From contig DATANR010000167.1 of assembly GCA_036266155.1 (NCBI GenBank), positions 1 through 10,678 on the forward strand: 10,678 nt of DNA. Reading direction: 5' to 3'. This DNA comes from SIAJ01 sp036266155. GTDB taxonomy: Bacteria > Planctomycetota > Planctomycetia > Gemmatales > Gemmataceae. The translations under genes and the position numbers were made by a program. Below are positions 1 to 7,156 of the stretch, in pieces (the stretch's first letter is position 1; every line of letters begins with the position of its first letter). The notes below the pieces were generated by a model that saw only the letters and a list, made by a program, of their open reading frames with translations, made no database searches and had not been told where the DNA came from.

Positions 1-59
1 GTCGCCGGACTTGACCACACCCAAGCCACGCGACGATAAGTAACCTCGAGGCGATTCAC

Positions 60-100
60 TCAGGCGTTCAGCGCGGCAACGTCACGCGTTGAACGCCTGA
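60..100. repeat. Inverted repeat / strong hairpin
   Basis: The arms at 60-75 (TCAGGCGTTCAGCGCG) and 85-100 (CGCGTTGAACGCCTGA) are reverse complements at 15 of 16 positions around a 9-nt loop at 76-84. It lies immediately before the surviving part of the IS4-type transposase, where more transposase coding sequence would be expected, so it probably marks a junction or a separate small repeat. The sequence after the right arm is only modestly T-rich (TATAGGCTTTATCTTT), so it is a poor fit for an intrinsic terminator. Confidence 0.6.
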
Positions 101-105
101 TATAG

Positions 106-502
106 GCTTTATCTTTGGAGGCATTATGGCTGGTAAACGGAAACCAACATCCGCCATTTGAAACAGACCCTGAAAATGGACGTGCTGCGCTGCAAGACCG
201 TCGCCGGGGTGCACAAGGAACTGACCATGTACGCGCTGGTCTACAACCTCGTGCGCCTCGTGATGCTAGAAGCCGCGCAGCGGCAACATGTACCCATCGA
301 ACGAATCAGTTTTGTTGATGCGGCGCGTTGGCTGGCCGAAGCTACGACCAGCGCAGCGCCGTTGAAACTGCGCCTCAATCCGCATCGACCCGGCCGCTAC
401 GAGCCGCGTGCCAAGAAACGCCGAGCCAAACCCTATGACCTCATGAACCAGCCACGTCGAGTTCTGCGTAAACGCCTACTGGATAACTACAATGCAGCTT
501 AA
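106..502 (+). pseudogene. IS4-type transposase, C-terminal remnant (frameshifted)
   Basis: This is the C-terminal end of a DDE transposase of the IS4 group. From 140 to the TAA at 500-502 one frame reads ETNIRHLKQTLKMDVLRCKT and continues with an ELTMYALVYNLVRLVML-type helix, which is typical of the end of the IS4 catalytic domain. The last acidic residue and lysine of the Y-(2)-R-(3)-E-(6)-K signature are kept (E at 140-142, K at 161-163). The preceding residues continue in a different frame (106-135, ending ALWLV). Dropping four bases (AACG, 136-139) would join LWLV to ETN and recreate the family's RWxVE-like stretch, with the Tyr and Arg of the signature replaced. No N-terminal two thirds is present. 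It cannot encode an active enzyme. The following ABC gene begins 37 bp after its stop, so the right end of the element lies in that gap. Confidence 0.8.
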
Positions 503-538
503 CTTTGTGCCATTCGGGTCGGACAGGGATAGGAACCA

Positions 539-1228
539 ATGCTTGAAGTTCGCGGACTCGAGTCCGGGACATGGCGGCGGCCGGTCAATTTGACCGTCCC
601 CGAGGGCGGAACGGTCCTCCTACTCGGACGGAACGGCGCCGGCAAGACGACGTTCTTGAACACCGTCGCAGGACTTTTTGCGGTTCGCGCTGGATCGGTG
701 TGGGTCGGCGGTCGAGACCTGACCGCGGGGTCCGCCGCCGACCGTTGCCGGGCCGGGGTCCGGATCGCCCTCGAAGGCCGGCAAGTCTTTGCCCGCCTGT
801 CGGTCCGTAAGAACCTGCTCCTCGGCCGCTACGTCCGTTGTTCCGGTGGCGACGCGACCGCCGACCTCAATTGGGTACTCGGCGTCTTCCCGGCCTTGCG
901 GGAAAAGCTCGACGCCCGGGCGGGGGATCTGTCCGGGGGGCAGCAGACGCAGGTAAATATCGGGCGCGCGCTAATGGGCCAGCCCCGGGTCCTGTTGCTC
1001 GACGAGCCGGCATTGGGGCTTTCCCCGCAGGTGACCGAGCAATTGATCGATGCCCTGAAATGGATCCAGGTAGACAGGCGCGTGGCGGTCGTCATCGCCG
1101 ACCAAGGGCCGGCATTCGTCCGGGCCTTTCCGGAAAGGGTGGCCCTTATGGCCGGTGGGGAGGTGGTTTACGATGGGCCGTGGGAGCGGGCCGATAGCGA
1201 GGGGTGGCTGCGACGGGTGTTCTTCTAA
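539..1228 (+). CDS. LivF-like ABC transporter ATP-binding protein (orphan)
   Basis: This is a 229-residue cytoplasmic ABC ATPase, close in length to LivF/UrtE subunits of branched-chain amino acid or urea importers (about 230-240). Walker A is GRNGAGKT at 30-37, the signature LSGGQ at 131-135 and Walker B VLLLDEP at 151-157, followed by a D-loop (ALGLSP). The EGRQVF stretch (79-84) and a Gln in the switch position (IADQ, 186-189) instead of His point to the LivF branch, which usually has EQN there. The N-terminus is short: the usual aromatic A-loop strand (YG...AL..VS) is reduced to GTWRRPVNLTV, with W12 the only obvious stacking residue. The start is ATG at 539 with AGGA at 531-534. No permease, binding protein or second ATPase lies in the window; upstream is only a transposon remnant, so a larger transporter operon may have been cut. 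The next gene starts 11 bp after the stop, suggesting co-transcription. The family call is firm; the substrate is unknown. Confidence 0.85.
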   Translation: MLEVRGLESGTWRRPVNLTVPEGGTVLLLGRNGAGKTTFLNTVAGLFAVRAGSVWVGGRDLTAGSAADRCRAGVRIALEGRQVFARLSVRKNLLLGRYVRCSGGDATADLNWVLGVFPALREKLDARAGDLSGGQQTQVNIGRALMGQPRVLLLDEPALGLSPQVTEQLIDALKWIQVDRRVAVVIADQGPAFVRAFPERVALMAGGEVVYDGPWERADSEGWLRRVFF

Positions 1229-1239
1229 CAAGGGGCGAG

Positions 1240-1920
1240 ATGATTGAGATCCGCATTGACAACGAGGTCATCGTCCGCTGGCAGGGTGAGGCTGCCCTTG
1301 GGTTCTGTGTTCTTGGCGGCCTTGGGACCGGTGACCCCGGGCCGCGGTTTCAGGAGGAAATTGAAGGGGCGCAGGCGGACGCCGCCACGGTCTCAGCCGA
1401 TGATCTCATTGTCGCGGCCGTCCGGGCCACCTTCCGGTCCATGCCGGACATGGATCCGACCCGCTATCGACCGGCATCGGAGGCGCTGATCCGTCGAGTC
1501 GCTGAAAAGGGGCTTGTACACATCCACCCGCTTGTCGACTTGAATAACCGACTCTCGATTCGCTACCGAATTCCGCTCGGGATCTACGACCTCGGGCGCG
1601 TGGAGGGCGTGCGGTGGGACTACCGACTGGGTCGGGCCGGCGAAGCGTACACGACGATTGGCGGGCAAACAAAGAGTGCGGCTGGCAAGTTAGTATTGAC
1701 GGATGCCGACGGCGTAATTGGCAGCCCGGTGGCCGACGCGGGGCGAGCCCCCGTCGGTCCACAAACATGCCGGATCGTGGTCATCGCCTACCTACCGTTT
1801 GGCACCTCGGAATCCTCCGCCGCGACCGTCACTGCAGCGGTCGAGGCGGCATTCGTCGAGAACTTCGCCGCTGCGCCCGAGGGTCGGGGGGTAGTCTGCA
1901 TCCCGAGGCCGGCCAGCTAA
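1240..1920 (+). CDS. Solo B3/4 (PheRS beta-type editing) domain protein
   Basis: This 226-residue protein looks like a free-standing B3/4 domain, the module that in phenylalanyl-tRNA synthetase beta chains hydrolyses mischarged Tyr-tRNA(Phe). Family features seen are MDPTRYRPASEALIRRV (71-87), the VDLNNRLSIRYRIPLG block (99-114) with IYDL after it, then a conserved G-rich segment leading to KLVLTDADGVIGSPVADAG, and a C-terminal strand (CRIVVIAYLPF). No other PheRS domain is present, and the protein is far shorter than PheT (about 800). The ATG at 1240 is preferred because AGGGG lies at 1231-1235; an in-frame GTG at 1204 would overlap the ABC gene. The spacing of 11 bp from the ABC ATPase suggests one transcript. 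Known solo B3/4 proteins (COG3382) are poorly characterised. A trans-editing or other aminoacyl-ester hydrolase role is inference. It converges on the next gene with only 16 bp between stops, with no terminator visible. Confidence 0.75.
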   Translation: MIEIRIDNEVIVRWQGEAALGFCVLGGLGTGDPGPRFQEEIEGAQADAATVSADDLIVAAVRATFRSMPDMDPTRYRPASEALIRRVAEKGLVHIHPLVDLNNRLSIRYRIPLGIYDLGRVEGVRWDYRLGRAGEAYTTIGGQTKSAAGKLVLTDADGVIGSPVADAGRAPVGPQTCRIVVIAYLPFGTSESSAATVTAAVEAAFVENFAAAPEGRGVVCIPRPAS

Positions 1921-1936
1921 AAGCCTGCCGCCAATG

Positions 1937-4429
1937 TCAATGAGCCAACCGACACCCTTCGCGGCCAACGAGCCAGATCCGGGCCTCGTCGAGAGCGTCG
2001 GCGCCGTAGGTGGCGAGGAGATATTCCCCCGGCTTATCGCTAGGAGTTAGGTCGATCCCAGTCGGGTAATGCTGACCCATCGCATCCGGGAATTCGTCGC
2101 TGTGAGCGCCCCATGCTCCCCACCGCCAAAGTCGGACTACTTGAATTTTGCCAGGCAGTTCGACCTTGGCCGCCAGAATCTCGGGCAGCCAATTCCCCGA
2201 CGCTAGCCGCCGACGTCCGATAGCCAAGCCGTGGATCTTGCCCCCGACGCTCCACATTTCGTGCTGATTATGCGACGGATCTGTAGGGCGACCAGGAGCG
2301 AACAACGTGATCATCCCGTGGCTAGAGCCCGCTGCAAACTCCGCTTCGCGTCCGCTCGGCGCCAGGCAATAGACGCCTTCCGCGTCGAGGAAGATAGGCC
2401 CTTCCAGTGTCCCGGTGGAAATGAGCACGATTTTCGCATTGCCGGCTACGGCCACCCAACCGGACCACTCGCTGCCAAGCAGCCAACGGATCACCCGATG
2501 TCCGGAGCCATCGTAGTCAATTCTCTCCTCAGCCGCATGATTCGGCAGAGGAATCTTTTTGTCAGATCCCTCAGAGTCTACGGTGAATATGGTGATCCTA
2601 GACTTGTCCGCCACCGCGATGCGCGACCCGTCAGGCGACCAGTCGAGGTCAACTGTTCCTTGTAGTTGACTGCCAAGGTCATTCGCCACCACTCGCGGTT
2701 GCAGGTTGTCATGGGGGGAACCGACTGTAACGGTCCCATCCTCCCAAAGCACGGCGAGACGGGGGGAATCGCCCGCGTAGCGGGCGGCTGCTACGACCTT
2801 GCTTGGCGCCAAGTCTCTGGGCCGCGCCCATACCGCAGGAGCGAAACTCAGCTTCCCGGGGCCGAGCGTGGTGGCTGTGAGAGTGGTGGCATCCGATACG
2901 GCAACCAGCGTGGGCAGCACACGGTACGGCCGATCTCGGCCGACCAACTGAAGGCTTTTCATGATTCCGGCGGCGTTGGTTTCGTACCGGGGAACAGGAT
3001 GAAAAGTTGGGTCAGTGTGCGCATCCCGGAGCACGTGTTGCCACATTCCCCTTGTCGACCCGCGTTTCAGGAAGCAGGTCGCGGCCCAACCGGCGTACAC
3101 CGCCGCGTGGGTCCGGGACCGTTCGTCGAGCCGAGACTTCGATGCCCAGTTCAGGCCCGCCGCGACCTGCACCAGATTCCATTGGTTCAGTAACGGAACC
3201 TTTGGGCGGTTCTTTTTTTTTCCGTCCACGAACGCCGGCGGCCAATCTGCATCTACCATCCCCCTGCGGACACCCTCCAGGCAGCCCGCCAAACTCAAGT
3301 CCGGACCGAGTACCTCGAACGTTTGGGGGAAAACACGCTCATCACTCAGAACGCGGTCCGCCCGGCCCAAGACCCCTAATAGGCGAGGGAGAGGGAACGC
3401 TATCTCGCCGAGCTTCTCTAGGTGAGTGAGCCAAAGCGAGAGTTCGAGGTATGCGTGGTCGTAGCCAATAAGCCCCGCGTTCGATGCCAAGGCCCAATCG
3501 ATAATCCAAAACGTCCTTTCTTCTCTTCTTTTTTTCATTTCGCCATTCGTAGGCAGCTCGGGTGTCAACACGTTGCCAAGGTGTAAGTCGCCGTGAATCA
3601 GGCCTCGGTAAACAAATTGATGGTTGGGGTCAAAATCGGTGCATTCGTAAAGTCGAAGCGGGTTTAGAAGGACGTGATCCGAAATGGTAATCACCATTTG
3701 TTTTTCGTCCCGGCACAACGGGTTAAGCGCTTGTTTTAAATATCGCCACCGCCTTGTGTCGCGGCCCGGATTCAAATCTCCTGGACACGAAGTTAGTAAA
3801 TCGCGCACGGACAGCGATGAGGGTGCAGGAGCCTCGCTTGCGCTCCCCATGAACGGAATGGGGTTGAAAGCCCGGATCAAATGTTGCGATAAGACCTGGC
3901 ATACGCCAGCTAACTCGGCCGGGGGCATTATCGGCTGCGGGCCGCTGTTTGGGAAGAATTCCCGAAGTGGCACGCCTTCGGCCAGAATGTAAAGATTGGC
4001 TGTAAAGGTGTCGTCATCGAAGGTGAACTTCGCGGGGTTTGAAACCGTTGGAAACGAGGGCATGTCCGGGACAATCCGCCCCGCCAAACTCGACCTCTCC
4101 CGGGCCATGGCATGCCGACAAGCCTCAGTGTCGACCAGAGTCTGTTCTTTCAGGCGTTCAATTTTGAGAACGAACCCGGAAGTCAAAGGGTATGGCGAGT
4201 CGCGCGTGCCCCTGTTATGAACCCGCCAGACGTACGCATCGGACATCCCCCCTGTCAACAACTTGTCTAGGTCCAGTTCTACTACCTTGTAGAATTCGTT
4301 GGCGGCAACGCCGCCAAGTTTTCGGGCGAACTGAATGTCCTCATCCATTGTGTGAACCAACTCACTAGGAAAGTCCGCGTTGCGTGGCCGGTCATTCCGT
4401 TTGCCACCCGGCGCCAGCAACGCTCGCAA
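1937..4429 (-). CDS. Kinase-like (APH/choline-kinase fold) + beta-propeller-like protein
   Basis: The 830-residue protein has two halves. Residues about 45-400 look like a phosphotransferase of the aminoglycoside/choline-kinase type: a glycine-containing N-lobe strand (LLTGGMSDAYVWRV, 57-70), a candidate ATP-binding lysine in FVLKI (K89), the Brenner motif IHGDLHLGN (278-286) and the metal-binding Asp in WIIDWA (D311), followed by a helix DHAYLELSLW. All key residues are present, so activity is plausible. A helical linker (about 410-500) leads to a C-terminal half (about 500-830) with propeller-like blades such as VDLDWSPDGSRIAVAD (593-608) and VYCLAPSGREAEFAAG (686-701), probably a recognition scaffold. 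There is no signal peptide or clear membrane segment. The chosen start is TTG at 4429 with AGGA four bases upstream; ATG at 4348 (M28, no clear RBS) would also fit, since the first 27 residues show no domain. It lies 119 bp downstream of the SLOG-membrane gene on the same strand, which suggests a functional pair. A 9-A run at codons 403-406 is a possible frameshift site. The substrate is unknown. Confidence 0.75.
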   Translation of the reverse strand: MRALLAPGGKRNDRPRNADFPSELVHTMDEDIQFARKLGGVAANEFYKVVELDLDKLLTGGMSDAYVWRVHNRGTRDSPYPLTSGFVLKIERLKEQTLVDTEACRHAMARERSSLAGRIVPDMPSFPTVSNPAKFTFDDDTFTANLYILAEGVPLREFFPNSGPQPIMPPAELAGVCQVLSQHLIRAFNPIPFMGSASEAPAPSSLSVRDLLTSCPGDLNPGRDTRRWRYLKQALNPLCRDEKQMVITISDHVLLNPLRLYECTDFDPNHQFVYRGLIHGDLHLGNVLTPELPTNGEMKKRREERTFWIIDWALASNAGLIGYDHAYLELSLWLTHLEKLGEIAFPLPRLLGVLGRADRVLSDERVFPQTFEVLGPDLSLAGCLEGVRRGMVDADWPPAFVDGKKKNRPKVPLLNQWNLVQVAAGLNWASKSRLDERSRTHAAVYAGWAATCFLKRGSTRGMWQHVLRDAHTDPTFHPVPRYETNAAGIMKSLQLVGRDRPYRVLPTLVAVSDATTLTATTLGPGKLSFAPAVWARPRDLAPSKVVAAARYAGDSPRLAVLWEDGTVTVGSPHDNLQPRVVANDLGSQLQGTVDLDWSPDGSRIAVADKSRITIFTVDSEGSDKKIPLPNHAAEERIDYDGSGHRVIRWLLGSEWSGWVAVAGNAKIVLISTGTLEGPIFLDAEGVYCLAPSGREAEFAAGSSHGMITLFAPGRPTDPSHNQHEMWSVGGKIHGLAIGRRRLASGNWLPEILAAKVELPGKIQVVRLWRWGAWGAHSDEFPDAMGQHYPTGIDLTPSDKPGEYLLATYGADALDEARIWLVGREGCRLAH
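3213..3221 (-). other. A AAA AAG slippery heptamer in a 9-A run
   Basis: On the coding strand the codons GGA AAA AAA AAG AAC (G403-N407) contain the heptamer A AAA AAG in the correct frame, which is the classic bacterial -1 frameshift site of dnaX and many insertion sequences. A 9-A run can also cause polymerase slippage. A -1 shift would continue to a stop at 3012-3014, giving a protein of about 475 residues with the kinase domain but no propeller. A +1 shift would stop after eight codons. Downstream lies a small possible stem (GGTTC...GAACC) about 11 nt after the site. I see no upstream Shine-Dalgarno-like stimulator. Use in vivo is unproven. Confidence 0.35.
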
Positions 4430-4548
4430 ACGATCCTAACGTAGGCGCCGTTCTGTGTCGAGCGTCAAGCGGCTGAATACCACCAGATTAGCGCGCAGCC
4501 AGCTGCTACGGTTGGAGGGTCTGCCTTAAATGCGAAGCGGAGTTTCGG
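4430..4548. other. Intergenic gap between the two minus-strand genes
   Basis: This 119-bp gap separates the SLOG-membrane gene from the kinase-propeller gene. A 9-bp direct repeat, TAGGCGCCG, containing the palindrome GGCGCC, occurs at 4442-4450 and again at 4550-4558, where it overlaps the stop codon of the upstream gene. No convincing promoter or T-tailed hairpin is visible. Co-transcription is possible but the gap is longer than in a tight operon. Confidence 0.35.
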
Positions 4549-6888
4549 TTAGGCGCCGAGGGGAAGCTCCAGTGGCTTCGAACGACGGATCAGAAGCCAT
4601 TGGGCGTTTTCTTGCAGCATCTCCCGGCCGAGCGCCTCGATGATTCGCTGGGCGCGGGCGACATCAACTTTTTCGGTGGCGATAGATGCCTGCTCCGAAA
4701 CAGCGTTGGGCGTCAGTTCGGCGCGTTGACCGGAACCATCGCTAACAGCAGAGACGAATAAGCGCTCGGCAGACCCGTGAGCCCGCTGGATGGCCGGTTG
4801 TGGCGGGTCGAGGACCGTATCCAACTCCCGCCCTCCGGCACGAAAAACGACATAGATTTGTTCGTATTGTTTGCCCAGCTGTTCGTAGGCCCGGCGCTCG
4901 CAAACCGCGACATATCCTGCACCGAAGATGAGTAACATGCTCCCCACGACAATGAGAGTATTCGGCGGCCGCTCCGGGTCGAGCCAGATCGCGTCTCGAT
5001 GAGAATCGTTCGGCCCGACTGGGACCGAGTTCGATGCTCCTCCAGTGACCGGGTCAGTGGATTGGTCCATTGCCGACGATTCGGCCGTGGTTGCGGGTGC
5101 GTACGATGCCAATGCCCACGTGAGAGCCCCCTGACCCCACTGGAACAATAGAGGCGATATCAAAACCAACCAGCCCATTACGGCTAGCACGAATCCTCGC
5201 CGGCGGCACCGACGGACATTGGCGTGCTGAATTGCTGCGGAGTCTCGATGTCGCGCCTCCTGAACCAGGACCCATCGCGATCGCACCTTGCGGAGTCGCT
5301 CACACTTCTGGCCGAACGTCAACCCGTCGAAATGCTCTCTCCAGAGGGCGGGCGGGGGACACAAGTGGAGGAGAGCTCGCCGGATCCACGCCACCTCGCT
5401 CCGCGTTTGGCTCAGGTACGCATCCGCCACCGAACGCTCGATTCCAACCAGAGCCCACTCCCGGCGGATCCGTAGAGCCTCGGAAAGGGTGCGGTAGTCG
5501 AGTCGCCGAGCATCCCACCGGAGCCACCACACACCGACGACCACTAGGCCGGTCAGGGGCCAGAGGATCACGAAGGCGACGAGCATGCCGGTCGGGTGTT
5601 CAGGTGGCTTTGAGTGGTCCGCGTGGATCACCGGGTGTGCATAAAAGTGCAACGTTGCCAGCCACGCGATCAGCGCGCCGAACAAAACCACCCCGGCCGA
5701 ATTGTGGTACGGTGTAAGTCGCCCGGTCAGGTGGGCGGCGGTTTCCCGTACTTGAGACAAGCGTCTGTACCACTCTCGGGCAGACGGCCGCGGATTGGCA
5801 GGATTGGCAGGCGGGGCCGGAAAATGCTGGTCGACGTCCGATTGGACTTGTTGCATGCGCTGCTTGTAAGTCTGAGTTGTCCCATCGGGAGTTCTGGTTG
5901 CATCGTGTGGCTTGATCGCCTGCGCCTCGCGGTTGAAGTCCTCAATCGCCTGACATACTTTGAGGAACTGGTCGTACTCTCGGTATGCCGCGTGTCGCGC
6001 GGTCTTCTGATGTGAACGTTGCGTTGGCGCATTACGAGGCGCGCTCTCGCCCCATGCCTCCGACACGCGCGACAGCAAACGCGTCCAAGGCGACAGTCGG
6101 CGAACGACTTGGCCGACGTCGACTGCCACTCCGTAGTATTGCCCATCAACTGACGATGGGAGAAGTACCCGTCGGACGCCCGCGTCTGCGGCATAGTCCC
6201 CAGCCTGCGGGGTGTGGATTGCAACCACCGGTCCACGGTCCTTGTCGAACCCCAGGGGCTCGTAATCGGTCCACGGGTAATGGGCTGGGGCCAGTCCTCC
6301 AAGTTGGAATCGGACGAGTTCGGTCGCTCCGGTCGGCGCGGCCTCCTCGCAGCCGTCCCAACAGGCCAGGAGACAGTGGCAGTGCCGGACGATGTAGCCG
6401 CCGCTGTTCGCCAGATAGCCGGCCTGGAGAGCCTCGTCAGCGGGGCACGTGCCGGGTCGTCGTTTCACCATTTCTGCGAGCCGGTCTCGCGCTAGTTGCA
6501 CACGGTCCGGCACGGGGACCACGAACCAATCTACATTCTCGTGGCCGAGTAGTTCCAAGAATTTTGCCCTTCCATCCGCTATCATTCCGGCTGCGACATC
6601 CGATGTCGGTTGGAAAATTGCGCTGTCGAGATATACGTTGGGAGGAAAAGGCAGAGGTGCTCGCACGGACCATTGTGACCGATTAAGCGCGATATCGGCC
6701 GCCAACTGGTCGACGCCTGGGGATAAGGCGGTGATCAGGATTTTTGGCGTGCTTGGGTAGGCGGCATCAAACTCGTCGTACGTGCGGCTTAACGCATCTC
6801 TGATCTTCTGATCAATGTACTTGTTCATCAAGACATTGCAGTGCCCCACGATTCCCAGAAGAATTGGAATGGAAATGGGTGTTGACAT
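4549..6888 (-). CDS. SLOG domain protein with four membrane helices
   Basis: The 779-residue protein starts with a SLOG-type Rossmann domain (about 1-260), a superfamily that binds or processes nucleotides and their derivatives. Visible motifs are GIVGHCN (12-18), ITALSPGVDQLAAD (52-65), GGYIVRHCHCLLACWDG (163-179), GATELVRFQL (187-196) and GPVVAIHTP (219-227). A charged, Pro-rich linker follows (285-395). Predicted membrane helices lie at about 397-416, 434-456, 566-584 and 645-663. Between the second and third is a conserved soluble block (DYRTLSEALRIRREW, 464-478; EVAWIRRAL, 498-506), and the C-terminus has ALGREMLQENAQWLL (about 752-767). This arrangement resembles SLOG proteins fused to SLATT-type membrane effectors in conflict systems, where a nucleotide signal is thought to trigger membrane damage. 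The start is ATG at 6888 with AGGA seven bases upstream. It is divergent from the glycosyltransferase-like gene and upstream of the kinase-propeller gene. The SLOG call is strong, the membrane topology good, and the effector role inferred. Confidence 0.8.
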   Translation of the reverse strand: MSTPISIPILLGIVGHCNVLMNKYIDQKIRDALSRTYDEFDAAYPSTPKILITALSPGVDQLAADIALNRSQWSVRAPLPFPPNVYLDSAIFQPTSDVAAGMIADGRAKFLELLGHENVDWFVVPVPDRVQLARDRLAEMVKRRPGTCPADEALQAGYLANSGGYIVRHCHCLLACWDGCEEAAPTGATELVRFQLGGLAPAHYPWTDYEPLGFDKDRGPVVAIHTPQAGDYAADAGVRRVLLPSSVDGQYYGVAVDVGQVVRRLSPWTRLLSRVSEAWGESAPRNAPTQRSHQKTARHAAYREYDQFLKVCQAIEDFNREAQAIKPHDATRTPDGTTQTYKQRMQQVQSDVDQHFPAPPANPANPRPSAREWYRRLSQVRETAAHLTGRLTPYHNSAGVVLFGALIAWLATLHFYAHPVIHADHSKPPEHPTGMLVAFVILWPLTGLVVVGVWWLRWDARRLDYRTLSEALRIRREWALVGIERSVADAYLSQTRSEVAWIRRALLHLCPPPALWREHFDGLTFGQKCERLRKVRSRWVLVQEARHRDSAAIQHANVRRCRRRGFVLAVMGWLVLISPLLFQWGQGALTWALASYAPATTAESSAMDQSTDPVTGGASNSVPVGPNDSHRDAIWLDPERPPNTLIVVGSMLLIFGAGYVAVCERRAYEQLGKQYEQIYVVFRAGGRELDTVLDPPQPAIQRAHGSAERLFVSAVSDGSGQRAELTPNAVSEQASIATEKVDVARAQRIIEALGREMLQENAQWLLIRRSKPLELPLGA

Positions 6889-7156
6889 GGACGTGTCCTA
6901 CGCACAGAGGCGGTTTTCTAAGTCAACCGGGTCAAGGGTCAACAGTAGTCTACTCCGTGGAAACTTTCGCGGCAGGTACTCAGACTATTCGGTCTTCGGT
7001 CCCTTGATTTTCGAGCGGGACCTTTCTCTTCGCACCGTTTGGGCCAGTGAATCAGGCGCCCGCAGCCACTGGCACACATAGGCATGGGGCCGAGCCTGGA
7101 CTGAATAGTCGCGATCGATAGCGAGTTCCGTATGCTGCGAAATAGCGGAGAAAGGT
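6889..7156. promoter_or_regulatory. Divergent intergenic region with TTGAC repeats
   Basis: This 268-bp spacer separates the leftward SLOG-membrane gene from the rightward TPR/glycosyltransferase-like gene, so it should hold promoters for both. The pentamer GTCAA occurs three times, at 6922-6926, 6931-6935 and 6938-6942, which reads as TTGAC three times on the SLOG gene's strand. A candidate promoter for that gene is TTGACC (6942-6937) with TAGAAA (6920-6915) at 16-bp spacing. The repeats could also be an operator. I see no comparable promoter for the rightward gene. Confidence 0.35.

Noticed and set aside
1204..1239. Upstream GTG start for the B3/4 protein giving 238 residues
   Set aside because: It overlaps the ABC gene and lacks a ribosome site; ATG at 1240 has AGGGG at a good distance.
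3012..3245. 77-codon frame inside the kinase-propeller gene on the same strand
   Set aside because: Not an independent gene; of interest only as the possible -1 frameshift extension after the 9-A run.
3529..3535. Second A-run (7 A) in the kinase gene as a frameshift site
   Set aside because: In frame it reads ATG AAA AAA AGA, which does not form the X XXY YYZ heptamer.
4442..4558. TAGGCGCCG direct repeats as an attachment or regulatory pair
   Set aside because: Only 9 bp with a common GC-rich palindrome, and one copy overlaps coding sequence; reported as a note only.
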